From NCBI RefSeq assembly GCF_913776295.1, contig NZ_CAJYOJ010000078.1, positions 62,001 to 126,000 of the forward strand: a stretch of DNA of 64,000 nt. The letters are read 5' to 3'. A program made the position numbers and the translations under genes. This document shows positions 43,811-53,285 of this stretch, in pieces (position 1 is the first letter of the stretch; the number at the start of each line of letters is the position of its first letter). Source of the stretch: an uncultured Pedobacter sp. (GTDB taxonomy: Bacteria > Bacteroidota > Bacteroidia > Sphingobacteriales > Sphingobacteriaceae). The notes under the pieces are model-generated. The model saw only the letters and a list, made by a program, of their open reading frames with translations. It made no database searches and was not told where the DNA came from.

Positions 43811-44761
43811 CTACCTTTTTATTAAAGCAGGGGGAATGTTAAACGTGGGTTTTTTGTCCGCATCTTTAAAATCTACTTCCATAAAGTAGCGTTTGTGTTT
43901 AATAATGTAATTGTCTATAAACCAGAGGATATCAGGTAAGTTTTCAACCATTGGCGAACCGGCTATTTCATGGCCCATGTTTTGCACATACTGGAAATAA
44001 TAGGGGTAGTCATTTTTTTTAAAGGTTTTGGCAAGATATTTTGACCCAAAAAAGCCTCTGTTTAACAATCTTACTTTATTGTACGGTACAAGTTTATCGG
44101 CCGTGCCGTGGAAAAGCATTGTGGGTGCTGGTGCTATGGCATATTTTGGGGCACCACGATAACTTAATATTGCCCCGGCAAAAGAAATCACACCTTTGTA
44201 TTGAAAATTTCCTGGTAACTTGGCAGATAATGCAGTGGCATTCCGCTTGTTATAGTCGGTATGCAGTGCCGTAATGGCGCCCGCACTTGATCCTGATAGG
44301 ATGATCATGGCTGTATCGATACCCAGGTCTTTAGCATTTCTGATCAAATAAGCTGTTGCATCAAAAACATCTGCTGTAGCGGTATCGATTGCCGCTTTTA
44401 AGTTAGCGGTATTAAACGGACCTGGAAATTTCTTTCCCTTTAGGCCCAATCGATAATCAACTGAAACTACCTTGTATTGATGTGCAATTAGCGCGTTAAA
44501 ATACTGATCGAATAGTTTGCTATCTCTGCGTCCCATTACAAAACCACCGCCAAATATGAAAAGCACTGTTGGTTTGGTTTCTGTTATTTTTCCACTATAA
44601 TAAATATCCAGTTTCAGTGAGCCGGAATCCGTTTTTGAAAATACTTTAGTGTCTAAATGAAAGTTCTTATCCTGGAGTATAATTTGTCCGCTTGAAGATA
44701 GAGAACTGAAAAAAAGTACCAGAAAAAGCGAGCTTAGCGGATATATTTTATTATTGCACAT
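43811..44761 (-). CDS. Secreted alpha/beta hydrolase
   Basis: A 316-residue protein with a signal peptide (residues 1-26, ending SSSGQ). It has the esterase oxyanion motif region FIFGGGFVMGRRDSK and the nucleophile elbow LSGSSAGAITALH (GxSxG). The catalytic Asp and His are likely in the LFHGTADKLVPYNKV and NMGHEIAG regions. It belongs to the BD-FAE / hormone-sensitive-lipase-like carboxylesterase group. The substrate, an ester or acylated sugar, is unknown. Confidence 0.85.
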   Translation of the reverse strand: MCNNKIYPLSSLFLVLFFSSLSSSGQIILQDKNFHLDTKVFSKTDSGSLKLDIYYSGKITETKPTVLFIFGGGFVMGRRDSKLFDQYFNALIAHQYKVVSVDYRLGLKGKKFPGPFNTANLKAAIDTATADVFDATAYLIRNAKDLGIDTAMIILSGSSAGAITALHTDYNKRNATALSAKLPGNFQYKGVISFAGAILSYRGAPKYAIAPAPTMLFHGTADKLVPYNKVRLLNRGFFGSKYLAKTFKKNDYPYYFQYVQNMGHEIAGSPMVENLPDILWFIDNYIIKHKRYFMEVDFKDADKKPTFNIPPALIKR

Positions 44762-44895
44762 CGTTTATTATGAGAATGAGATTTGCTATCAGCCATCGGA
44801 TCAGCTTTTCTATGCTAATTTATTGCTTTTTTAGCTGATGTGCAATTAATATACAAGATATACATCAAGAGTTTGCTGTTATAATCGCTATTATG

Positions 44896-46425
44896 TTATT
44901 TTTTATAGCCATTTAACTTAAATAATAAAATGTTTTTGCATACAGCGCCATTTCTGAAAATGGGAAGGATGATTGGTGATGTACAACGCTTAAATTGAGA
45001 CCTGACAAAACTGATGCTGTTTTCATCGTAAAGATTAGAAGGTAGAATGTAATACGCATTGTCGCCCGCTGTTAATTTTGGTTTGCTTTGGTTAGACCAG
45101 TAATATTCATGAAGATCGAATATTTCTCCAATGCCATAAGTATGCAAACCAGTTTTGCAGCCAACATAAAAATCTAAATGGGCTGCAGGAAACCATTTTG
45201 TAACTACAATGGTATGGACTGGTTTGTTCTTTGCTAATAACTGATCCACGTAATAAATGGAATCAATCATTTTCCCCGTTTCCTTCCAGCCGTATAAATC
45301 CAGAGTGGGATCGCCGGTACCCAATTGTATAGCATCTTTATGTGTTGAAAATGTACCTTTATAAAAATTAATCGCAAATAGCCCCGTACACACCACCAGT
45401 AAGAAAAACAGTAGCCCTGCGCCCATAACGGTTTTTACTTTTGGCAGGCTAAAAGATTCCAGTTTCAATGCAGAAAGAAATATTAAACAGCTGTATGCCG
45501 GACCAGACCAGTGCGGTAAAGTATCTCTGAAAATGGAAAGAAAAACAAGCGTTACAATAAGTGGAAGTGCGCAATACACTAATAATTGTATTTCGTTCTT
45601 ATGATGTTGATTTTTGGTTTTGATGAAATTAAAAACGGCCATCCAGGCCAGAATGGAAACAACGGGATTGTTGTAAAATAGTTGTCCGCCGATTTCTCTG
45701 GCAAAAGCTAACGGGTTTAAACCGGCATGGAACAAACTAACCCGGTTGCTGTGGTAGGTATAAGTAATAAAATGATTCCGGATGTTCCAGATGATCACAG
45801 GCGATATTATAATTAAGCTGATGAGCATAGCAATATAAATGCCCTTTTGTACCCATAATTTCCTATCGCTCACCATCGCGAAGAGGATAATACCCACCCA
45901 TAAATAAACACCATGGATCTTACACATCATGCAAAGCCCTGCAGCCAGCCCAAACCAGCACCAGAGGTTTAAAGTAGGTAAACCTTGTTTAGCGTATCTG
46001 ATTATTTTGAGTAATAAAAAAATACTCCAAAGCCAGAAAACCATTTGCGGACTATCGGGCAATATAAATGTTCCGGCAATGATGCTGCAATAAAAAGACG
46101 ATGAATAAAGTAAGACTGCATACCAGCCCACACGGTTGTTTAGGAGAAGTTTACCCGTTTGATATACGATGATAATACCAATTGTTGAAGATATTATGGC
46201 TCCAAGCCGGACTGCCAATTCGTTGTGGAGATATAAATCTGCGGTTGTTGTCCTGATCAGCCATGCTACGAATGGAGGATGGTCGAAATAATTCCATTGG
46301 AGATTTAAAGCATATGTCCAATAATATACCTCGTCATTTCCAAGCGCTGTTGTAGAGGCAATGATCAGTTTAATCAACGTCATTGCCATTATAAACAACC
46401 ATAATTTACCAGGTATGTCTCTCAT
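44896..46425 (-). CDS. Glycosyltransferase family 39 (ArnT/PMT-like)
   Basis: A 509-residue polytopic membrane protein. The N-terminal loop has the GT39 acidic motif (GNDEVYYWTYALNLQWNYFD, with the DE pair), followed by HPPFVAWLI. About ten membrane helices follow. Members transfer a sugar from a lipid-linked donor to lipid A or proteins outside the inner membrane. The gene starts directly after the PAP2 gene stop (TAAATG), so the pair is coupled. A role in envelope glycolipid modification is inferred. Confidence 0.85.
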   Translation of the reverse strand: MRDIPGKLWLFIMAMTLIKLIIASTTALGNDEVYYWTYALNLQWNYFDHPPFVAWLIRTTTADLYLHNELAVRLGAIISSTIGIIIVYQTGKLLLNNRVGWYAVLLYSSSFYCSIIAGTFILPDSPQMVFWLWSIFLLLKIIRYAKQGLPTLNLWCWFGLAAGLCMMCKIHGVYLWVGIILFAMVSDRKLWVQKGIYIAMLISLIIISPVIIWNIRNHFITYTYHSNRVSLFHAGLNPLAFAREIGGQLFYNNPVVSILAWMAVFNFIKTKNQHHKNEIQLLVYCALPLIVTLVFLSIFRDTLPHWSGPAYSCLIFLSALKLESFSLPKVKTVMGAGLLFFLLVVCTGLFAINFYKGTFSTHKDAIQLGTGDPTLDLYGWKETGKMIDSIYYVDQLLAKNKPVHTIVVTKWFPAAHLDFYVGCKTGLHTYGIGEIFDLHEYYWSNQSKPKLTAGDNAYYILPSNLYDENSISFVRSQFKRCTSPIILPIFRNGAVCKNILLFKLNGYKK

Positions 46426-47109
46426 TTACCTGGAATTATGATGATTGGCCATTTTGAGTTGTTGATACCTTTTTCTGATCTGAGCTGATTTGAAGATTTT
46501 AAGATCGTATACCTGATGATAGCTTATAATTGCACAAATAATACCGGTTATTGCACCAAAAATTACGTCAACAAGGAAGTGTTGAGCCAGGTATATCCTT
46601 GAATAACCAACTGATAATGCTAAGAATAAGCAATAAAAAGAAATTTGCTTTTTCTTAAAAATCATGACCAATGCTGTTGCCAGCGCAAAAGCTGATGCAG
46701 TATGTCCTGATGGAAAAGAATTTTGATTGTGTGTGCTTAGCCCTTCAATAAAGTGGGTATAATGAAATAAGGTTTGCTCAAAAAAATATTTTGGCCTGGG
46801 CAGGTGAAATATTCTTTTCATAAGCTGAACAAGCAATCCGGAATAGATATAAGCAAGAGCTACTGTCATTGCTTTTTTCCTTTTTTGGAATAAAAGGAGG
46901 GCGATTGCTGCCAGAATACTGATTAAGCCATCTCCGAGATTAGTGAAATATTTGAAAAATATATCCAGCCATGTTGGATGGAACTGATTAAAAATCAGGA
47001 ATCCATTTGTTTTCGAAAAGCTAAAATTAAAAATAACGGCCAGGAGCAGTATTGATGTTGCAGAAACGAAGTAATAGCGTAATCTGTTCAGTCTTTTTAT
47101 GGTACGCAT
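46426..47109 (-). CDS. PAP2 family membrane phosphatase
   Basis: A 227-residue membrane protein with the three PAP2 motifs: KRIFHLPRPKYF, PSGHTASAFAL and SRIYLAQHFLVDVIFG, the last with the catalytic His-Asp pair. It would dephosphorylate a lipid phosphate such as undecaprenyl pyrophosphate or a lipid A phosphate at the membrane. It is immediately upstream of the GT39 gene; TAA and ATG touch. The pair may recycle or edit lipid carriers for the glycosyltransferase. Confidence 0.88.
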   Translation of the reverse strand: MRTIKRLNRLRYYFVSATSILLLAVIFNFSFSKTNGFLIFNQFHPTWLDIFFKYFTNLGDGLISILAAIALLLFQKRKKAMTVALAYIYSGLLVQLMKRIFHLPRPKYFFEQTLFHYTHFIEGLSTHNQNSFPSGHTASAFALATALVMIFKKKQISFYCLFLALSVGYSRIYLAQHFLVDVIFGAITGIICAIISYHQVYDLKIFKSAQIRKRYQQLKMANHHNSR

Positions 47110-47347
47110 GAGTTTTTATTTATGCAAAACTATTAGCTGTACATGATCTGAAAGTTAAGCAAATATGATGTTTATTTCAGCGAAGGTTATTGGTAATTAG
47201 CAGTTTGATAAAAAACGCGGTTTCACGGTGTTGTAATCAATTGAATTTGAAAAGATCCTTCATTAACATTTTTTAATAAGTTAACACTGAACTGCTCATA
47301 ACTTAAAACAGATTGTGTTGCTTTGCGGCCATAAAACTGAATTAATT

Positions 47348-47578
47348 ATGCAGAGCAATCAGGTAAAAATCAGTCCAGACCTACAGCAGTTTATTGATAA
47401 ATTTGAACCCAGCAAATTTAAATTAATACCCGGTGGTATCGAAATCAGGGGAATAAATGATATACACCGGAATATTGCACAAGCCAGAGAAATTATAGCA
47501 AGATTAAAGCTCCGTTTAATTGTTTCGCATAACGCCGAGATGCTTAGTTACAGAGGATTTGAGGTAAATAACCTTTAG
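47348..47578 (+). CDS. Small hypothetical protein, 76 aa
   Basis: I do not recognise this protein. The ATG at 47348 (MQSNQVKISPDLQQF) is preferred. It is mixed hydrophobic and charged with helical parts (IHRNIAQAREIIARLKLRL) and no signal peptide. It is between the PAP2 gene and the LytS-type kinase, which are on the other strand. The function is unknown. Confidence 0.55.
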   Translation: MQSNQVKISPDLQQFIDKFEPSKFKLIPGGIEIRGINDIHRNIAQAREIIARLKLRLIVSHNAEMLSYRGFEVNNL

Positions 47579-47751
47579 TTTGCCTGAAAATGAGTCTTTA
47601 GAGAAAAATTTTGTGAAAATGGTATACGGTCTGATAATCTTGATTTACAGTGATGCAAGAAAACTGCACTGTAAATTTTAACGGCTAAGAACCAGATTAG
47701 CGGATACTTGTTTTAAATTCAAGCCTTATTTAGCTCTAATACTATACAGTC

Positions 47752-48816
47752 TTAATCGGTTTCAAGTAAGTTAATGGTGATGTGCACTTCAAAATACTTG
47801 CCTCTGAGATTTGAGGAGAGTGCGGCCTTTTGTGCATAAGTGTAAAGTAATCTCTGCCTGATATTTTCCAGACCTGTATGAAAACCAGTATCGTTGAGGC
47901 CGGTGTTAATCAGGTTACTTGTCTGGATACTAAAGAGGCCTTCCTGCAACGTGACTGTAATTTTTCCAGGATCTTCGGGCTGGCTAAGATTTCCGTGTTT
48001 AATCATGTTTTCGGTTAGGGAAAGTACAAGTAATGGAATTACCCTGGTCGATTCGATTTTCTGATCATAAACAAAGTCTACAAACAAGTCTGGCTGTTTA
48101 GTTCTGCAGAGCTGAAGAAGATTTTCCACCTGGCGGATTTCTGCTTCAAGTGGCATAATTTCCGGGCCATGTTCACATTCCAATGCATAACGCATCAGCT
48201 TAGAAAGATATCGCACCGCTTCTGCAGCACGCGGCTCACTTTTGTGGGTACTGTTATAAATATAGGTTAAGGTATTGAATAAGAAATGTGGATTAATTTG
48301 TGCTTTGAGATAGGCATTTTTGGCATTGGCCAATTCAAGTGTTATCTGTTTCTGCTTCAACATTTCTTCAATTGCTTTTTTTTCCAGCTCGGTTGTTCGG
48401 TTTTTCTGATGGATATAACTTTTGATAAAATAATATGCTGTTGAGAACAACATAAAGTAGATTCCACGCCAAAGTGTTGACGACATAAATTTCCAGTCTG
48501 TTAGCCTATTAATAGGAGCTATAGCAGATTTTGAAAGAAAATGGTCTGTATAGTATGCGATTACAGTATACGACAATATTTCAAGGATTGTTAGGATGAT
48601 TATACTTAGGTAAGCAGGTTTTTGTGCTTTCAAACCTTTTCCCAGTACCCATTCAGCATGGATGTAGAAAAGTGTTATATTAATAATGTAGTGAATACAA
48701 TAGCTTAATATAGTGGCATTTATTTTAAGAATTAAGGAGACCAGTATATATTCATAAAGAATGAAGGTAACCCATGCAATAATATGCCAGCGATAATTTC
48801 TGAGCCAGGTTTTCAT
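47752..48816 (-). CDS. LytS/YehU-type sensor histidine kinase
   Basis: A 354-residue kinase. About four membrane helices fill residues 1-140. A short coiled coil then leads to the His_kinase domain with the phosphoacceptor motif KAQINPHFLFNTLTYIYNST, in which the His precedes FLFN, as in LytS-like kinases. The ATPase N-box-like MIKHGNLS and the final NIRQRLLY segment are present. Such kinases pair with LytTR regulators. The partner is at 49063-49809, with a 54-aa peptide ORF in between on the other strand. There is no large extracellular sensor domain. Confidence 0.9.
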   Translation of the reverse strand: MKTWLRNYRWHIIAWVTFILYEYILVSLILKINATILSYCIHYIINITLFYIHAEWVLGKGLKAQKPAYLSIIILTILEILSYTVIAYYTDHFLSKSAIAPINRLTDWKFMSSTLWRGIYFMLFSTAYYFIKSYIHQKNRTTELEKKAIEEMLKQKQITLELANAKNAYLKAQINPHFLFNTLTYIYNSTHKSEPRAAEAVRYLSKLMRYALECEHGPEIMPLEAEIRQVENLLQLCRTKQPDLFVDFVYDQKIESTRVIPLLVLSLTENMIKHGNLSQPEDPGKITVTLQEGLFSIQTSNLINTGLNDTGFHTGLENIRQRLLYTYAQKAALSSNLRGKYFEVHITINLLETD

Positions 48817-48909
48817 TTTTTCTTTGGTTAAAATTTGGTTTCACAACAGTCAACATTTGCTTTGCGTAATATAGTCTTTTGACGGTTTTGAGGCGGCTAA
48901 TTTTCGCTT

Positions 48910-49074
48910 ATGAAAAAAATAGCAGACCTAAAAACGACCCGGAAAACTGTGTTTGTTTTCCGTTCACAAAAAGCAGCAAATATGCGCTTTCAAAAGAGTG
49001 ATCCGACTACGAGTACAATGACTGTGATCACAACAATGACTACTCATTCAGATATGCAAATGTTAGTCCCTTAA
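48910..49074 (+). CDS. Thr-rich 54-aa peptide inside the LytS/LytTR locus
   Basis: This ORF is too short for the ORF track. The start at 48910 reads MKKIADLKTTRKTVFVFRSQ..., followed by a Thr-rich C-terminal half (SDPTTSTMTVITTMTTH) and a tail. The first half is basic and leader-like; the second is Ser/Thr-rich with a DPTT turn, the look of a small ribosomally made natural-product or signalling peptide. It lies between the kinase and regulator genes, on the opposite strand; its last 12 bp overlap the regulator end. A T-rich stretch with TTTGCTTTG and TTTTG elements lies upstream. No maturation enzymes are nearby. Its role is inferred from composition and location only. Confidence 0.55.
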   Translation: MKKIADLKTTRKTVFVFRSQKAANMRFQKSDPTTSTMTVITTMTTHSDMQMLVP

Positions 49075-49809
49075 ACGTTTTGAGATCAGGGTTTGGTTTT
49101 CAACGTAATCCATAAACGCCTCTTTGTATTGTGGAGTCATGAGCACTTCATACTTGCCAAGGTCGATTTTATGCCCATTGATTTCCTTTACATAGGAGGT
49201 GTTTATCATGTATGATTTGTGAACGCGGTAAAAGTGCTCATTTTCCTGGAGTTTTTCTTCCATTTCCTTGATGGTCATGTACACAGAATAATCATTTGTT
49301 GGGGTGTAAATGTGTACATGGTTGTTTGAGCCCTGTAAGTATATGATATCCTTTTTGAGCACTTTGGTCAATCTGCCGCGTTCACCATTGGTTCGCAAGA
49401 AAAATGCCCCTTCATTTTCGTTTACAATGTGCTGTGCACCATAACACTCCGAAAGCACTTCATTAACAACTACTGCAAAATCTCCCATGTTGAAAGGTTT
49501 TAACAGGTAGTGTTTTGCCCTCACCTTAAAAGCTTCCAATGCAAATTCCGGGTAAGATGTGGTAAAAATAATATCATGTAACTTGTGCTTGAGGTTTTCA
49601 GCGAGCCTCAGGCCAGACATTGCCGGCATATCGATATCTAAAAAAATCAATTGTTTATTACGCTCTGTACTGATTTCACTAAGTGCTTCTATTGGTTTTG
49701 TAAAAACACGGTTAACCTTTAACCTGGGCATTTCTGCAATATGATCTTGCAAAATGTTAATTGCGGTAGGATCATCATCAATAATGATGCATGAGATAGG
49801 ATTTTTCAT
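49063..49809 (-). CDS. LytTR-family response regulator
   Basis: A 248-residue regulator. The receiver domain has CIIIDDDPTAINIL (acidic pair), the phosphoacceptor Asp in FLDIDMPAMSGL, and the conserved Lys in KHYLLKPFN. The C-terminal LytTR domain (about residues 140-240) has DIIYLQGSNNHVHIYT and FYRVHKSYMINTSYVK. It binds DNA direct repeats. The partner is the LytS-type kinase 246 bp away on the same strand. A Thr-rich peptide ORF runs the other way in the gap between them. Confidence 0.92.
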   Translation of the reverse strand: MKNPISCIIIDDDPTAINILQDHIAEMPRLKVNRVFTKPIEALSEISTERNKQLIFLDIDMPAMSGLRLAENLKHKLHDIIFTTSYPEFALEAFKVRAKHYLLKPFNMGDFAVVVNEVLSECYGAQHIVNENEGAFFLRTNGERGRLTKVLKKDIIYLQGSNNHVHIYTPTNDYSVYMTIKEMEEKLQENEHFYRVHKSYMINTSYVKEINGHKIDLGKYEVLMTPQYKEAFMDYVENQTLISKRLRD

Positions 49810-50113
49810 TAAGATCAGTTTAAATTAGATAAAGGCAATTTAACAATTTATCCTTAAATGAAATAGTGAAATATTCAGAACATCATAAGCAAAATCTGAG
49901 CATAGTTTGATGCTGTTTTAGCAGAAGCAAAAACATACATCCAAGAGCGTTCGTGAAGGACATTAAGTTGCTTATTAGCTCAACCTTGCTGTCATTTCTA
50001 AAAGCTGTAAATAATTTTTCGAATTTTTTACCTACCGAAAAATCCTGGCAAGGGCTTTTAGCGATTTATCATTGCCTGGCATGATAAATCGCTGGTAAAT
50101 CACCTCATCTGGT
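49810..50113. other. Spacer between czcA and the LytTR gene with a large hairpin
   Basis: This 304-bp gap contains no convincing gene. Next to the czcA stop is a perfect 13-bp stem, AGCGATTTATCAT / ATGATAAATCGCT (50060-50093), with an 8-nt loop but no U-run. It could be a terminator helper or mRNA-stabilising stem for the efflux operon. The rest is AT-rich; the LytTR promoter should lie near 49820-49860. Confidence 0.55.
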
Positions 50114-53100
50114 TTACATTTCTCTGTCATTGATCCGCACCGGCATCATTTTATCTACTTTTTTGCGGTACGACCAATAAAATACGATCGGATAAACAAA
50201 AAGATTAAACAAAGTATTGGTAATCAATCCGCCGATCACTACGATGGCTAATGGTTTTGAAGCCTCTGAGCCAATTCCGGTAGAAAGTGCTGCGGGCATC
50301 AAACCGATAGCGGCCATTAAAGCCGTCATCAATACGGGTCTGAACCTGCTGGCAATTCCATCGCGCATGGCATCGGTAAAAGTCCAGTTTGGATGGTATT
50401 TCAGTTCGGTGATGTTGGTTTTGAAACGGGTAATCAGAATTACACCGTTCTGCACACAGATGCCAAACAATGCGATAAAGCCAATCCCGGCAGAAATATT
50501 AAAGTTTACACCAGCAGCAAGGAGGGCTAAAATGCCACCAATCATAGCAAAAGGCACATTATTTAATACCAATAGCGCATCTTTGATGTTTCCAAAAAGC
50601 ACAAATAGGATAAAAAAGATCAGTAATAAACTTACCGGAACGGCCTGCGATAACCTTGCAATAGCCCTTTGCTGGTTTTCAAAATCGCCAGCCCACTCCA
50701 GCTGATAACCCTGAGGCAATTTGATTTTTGCATTTACCTTTTGCTGTGCTTCGGCAATTACACTTCCCATATCCCTTCCGCGGATTGAGAATTTAATGGC
50801 CCCATAACGTTTATGTTTATCACGGTAAATCATACTTGGCCCCGTAATCTTACTGATGCTTGATATTTCGCCTAATTGAACATTTGAACCGGAAAGGGTT
50901 GGTACACGTAATTTACCGATCGAACTTTCATCGTTTCTAAAATCTTCAGGATAACGGATAATGAGATCAAATTTACGTTCGCCTTCATAAATTTGTGTGG
51001 CGGATTTACCGCCAATGGCCATTTCAATTACGGCATTGGCATCTGCAGTACTTACCCCATATAAAGCCATTTTTTTCTGATCGAGGTTGATCTGCAGTTC
51101 GGGCTGGCCAAGATTTCTTAAAATACCCAGATCTTCGATACCATCAACCGTTTTTAAAATATTTTCTATTTTCTCCTCTTCCTGTTCAATGTATTCAAAG
51201 TTTTCCCCAAACAATTTTACCACAATGGAACCCTTTACACCCGAAACCGCTTCTTCTACGTTATCTGAAATGGGTTGAGAAAAATTGAGGCTGATACCAG
51301 GAAAACTCTTTAATTTCTCCTGCATGCGTTCAATCAGCTGTTCTTTGCTTTGTTTACGTTTCCATTCTTTCCGCGGATAGATATCCACATGAAACTCCAT
51401 GTTATAGAAACCGGTAGCATCCGTTCCATCGTTCGGACGGCCGGTTTGCGACATCACCTGTTTTACTTCCTCAAAACTTAAAAAGATTTTCCTCATCTCG
51501 TTTGAAAGTTTTTTGGTTTCATCCAACGATATACTCAAAGGCCCGGTAGCACGAACATAAATGGAACCTTCATCCAAACTGGGAAGGAATTCGGTACCCA
51601 AAAATTTAAAACTGATAGCACCTAAAAGCAGTACAACAATAGAGAGGCTAAAAACAAGCCTCTTTTTTTTGAAACAGCTATCATAAAATCTGAGGGTTGC
51701 TTTGGTAATCCACTCTAAAAAGATGTTATGTTTCTCTTTTACATTTTTTTTCAAAAGTACGCTGGCCATAGCAGGAACTAAGGTAAAGGTCAAAATTAGC
51801 GCACCCAGTAAGGCAAAACTTAAAGTCCAGGCCAATGGAGAGAACATCTTACCTTCAACTTTTTCAAAAGTAAAAATGGGTAGTAAACCAGTAATAATGA
51901 TTAGTTTAGCAAATAAAATTCCCTTTCCGTTTTCGAGACTGGCTTTTTTAATAAAACCGAGTTTGCTCATTTTATTGAACTTTTCCATACCCAGTTTTTT
52001 GGCCTGGGCATCTAATACCACAAAAATTCCTTCAACCATCACCACAGCACCATCTATAATAATTCCGAAGTCGATGGCACCCATGGAAAGCAGGTTAGCC
52101 GGCATACCTTTCAGTTTAAGGCAGATAAAAGCAAAAAGCAGGGCCAATGGGATAATAATCGAGACGATCAGGGTAGTGCGCCAATCGGCCATGAAAAGAA
52201 ATACAATCAGGGTAACAAACAAAATTCCTTCCAGCATGTTGCCCATTACTGTGTGTACAGAATAATTGACCAGGTCTTCCCGGTCATAAAATGGTTTGAT
52301 TTTTACATCGTCTGGCAAAATGCTGCTGTTGATGGTATTGATCTTGTCTTTTAATCTCGCGATTACCTCAGAAGGATTACCACCTTTTCTCATCACGATA
52401 ATGCCTTCTACCACATCCGGATCCCGATCGCGGCCAACCTGACCCAATCTTGGCAGGGCAGATTCGGCTACATCAGCAATGGTCTTGACATAAATAGGTG
52501 TGCCATTAATGTTGTCAACTACTACATTTCTGATTTCGTCGATATTGTTGAGTACGCCTATACCCCGTACCACGTAGGCCTGTCCGCTCTGCACAATCAC
52601 GTCACCACCCACATTGATATTGCTTTTCGATACCGCTTCGAAAAGTTCGGTTGCACTTACACCGTATTGAATTGCCTTCTGCGGATCGACTGTGATCTGG
52701 TAGGTTTTAACCTCTCCACCAAAGCTCACTACATCGGCAATGCCCGAAACGGATAAGAGTTCGCGCTGGATTACCCAATCCTGTAAGGTTTTTAACTCCC
52801 TGGCCGATTTCGTATCACTTGTTAAGGTATAGCGGAAAATTTCTCCGGTTGGTCCATATGGCGGCTGCACTTCAGGGCTGATCCCTTCTGGCAGGTCGGC
52901 TTCATCCAGATGATTATTTACCTGAACACGTGCCTCGGCATAATCTACATCATCTTCAAAACTAACCTTGACGATGGATAAGCCAAACAGGGAGGAAGAC
53001 CGGATGCTGGTCCGCTTCTCGGTGGGGTTCATGGCAATTTCCAATGGTCGGCTCACAAATTTTTCTACCTCTTCGGCACTACGTCCCGGCCATTGGGTTA

Positions 53101-53257
53101 TAATGGTAATGTTGGTATTGGTTACATCAGGGAAAGCATCAATTGTAGTATGTTTGAAGCTTAAATAGCCGGCAAGTATTAAGATAAAAGTGGCAAAAAA
53201 GATGAAATATTTATTCTTCAGTGCAAAGCCAATAATGCTTTTTATGAATTTATTCAT
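50114..53257 (-). CDS. czcA: CzcA-type heavy-metal efflux RND pump
   Basis: A 1047-residue resistance-nodulation-division pump. The TM4 motif DFGIIIDGAVVMVE has the Asp, Asp and Glu residues of divalent-metal (Co/Zn/Cd/Ni) CzcA-type pumps, unlike the copper or silver CusA type. The N-terminal NKYFIFFATFILILAGYLSF begins TM1. NVGGDVIVQSGQAYVVRG lies in the porter domain. It drives proton-coupled export of metal ions from the periplasm and cytoplasm. It is the third gene after tolC and the membrane fusion protein gene. The length is normal. Confidence 0.93.
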   Translation of the reverse strand: MNKFIKSIIGFALKNKYFIFFATFILILAGYLSFKHTTIDAFPDVTNTNITIITQWPGRSAEEVEKFVSRPLEIAMNPTEKRTSIRSSSLFGLSIVKVSFEDDVDYAEARVQVNNHLDEADLPEGISPEVQPPYGPTGEIFRYTLTSDTKSARELKTLQDWVIQRELLSVSGIADVVSFGGEVKTYQITVDPQKAIQYGVSATELFEAVSKSNINVGGDVIVQSGQAYVVRGIGVLNNIDEIRNVVVDNINGTPIYVKTIADVAESALPRLGQVGRDRDPDVVEGIIVMRKGGNPSEVIARLKDKINTINSSILPDDVKIKPFYDREDLVNYSVHTVMGNMLEGILFVTLIVFLFMADWRTTLIVSIIIPLALLFAFICLKLKGMPANLLSMGAIDFGIIIDGAVVMVEGIFVVLDAQAKKLGMEKFNKMSKLGFIKKASLENGKGILFAKLIIITGLLPIFTFEKVEGKMFSPLAWTLSFALLGALILTFTLVPAMASVLLKKNVKEKHNIFLEWITKATLRFYDSCFKKKRLVFSLSIVVLLLGAISFKFLGTEFLPSLDEGSIYVRATGPLSISLDETKKLSNEMRKIFLSFEEVKQVMSQTGRPNDGTDATGFYNMEFHVDIYPRKEWKRKQSKEQLIERMQEKLKSFPGISLNFSQPISDNVEEAVSGVKGSIVVKLFGENFEYIEQEEEKIENILKTVDGIEDLGILRNLGQPELQINLDQKKMALYGVSTADANAVIEMAIGGKSATQIYEGERKFDLIIRYPEDFRNDESSIGKLRVPTLSGSNVQLGEISSISKITGPSMIYRDKHKRYGAIKFSIRGRDMGSVIAEAQQKVNAKIKLPQGYQLEWAGDFENQQRAIARLSQAVPVSLLLIFFILFVLFGNIKDALLVLNNVPFAMIGGILALLAAGVNFNISAGIGFIALFGICVQNGVILITRFKTNITELKYHPNWTFTDAMRDGIASRFRPVLMTALMAAIGLMPAALSTGIGSEASKPLAIVVIGGLITNTLFNLFVYPIVFYWSYRKKVDKMMPVRINDREM

Positions 53258-53285
53258 TTTTAAAATCTAGGATGATGAAAAGAAA

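Noticed and set aside
50217-50705. 162-aa plus-strand ORF
   Set aside because: Antisense shadow of the czcA C-terminal half.
51702-52265. 187-aa plus-strand ORF
   Set aside because: Shadow of czcA on the other strand, since czcA has complete family motifs here.
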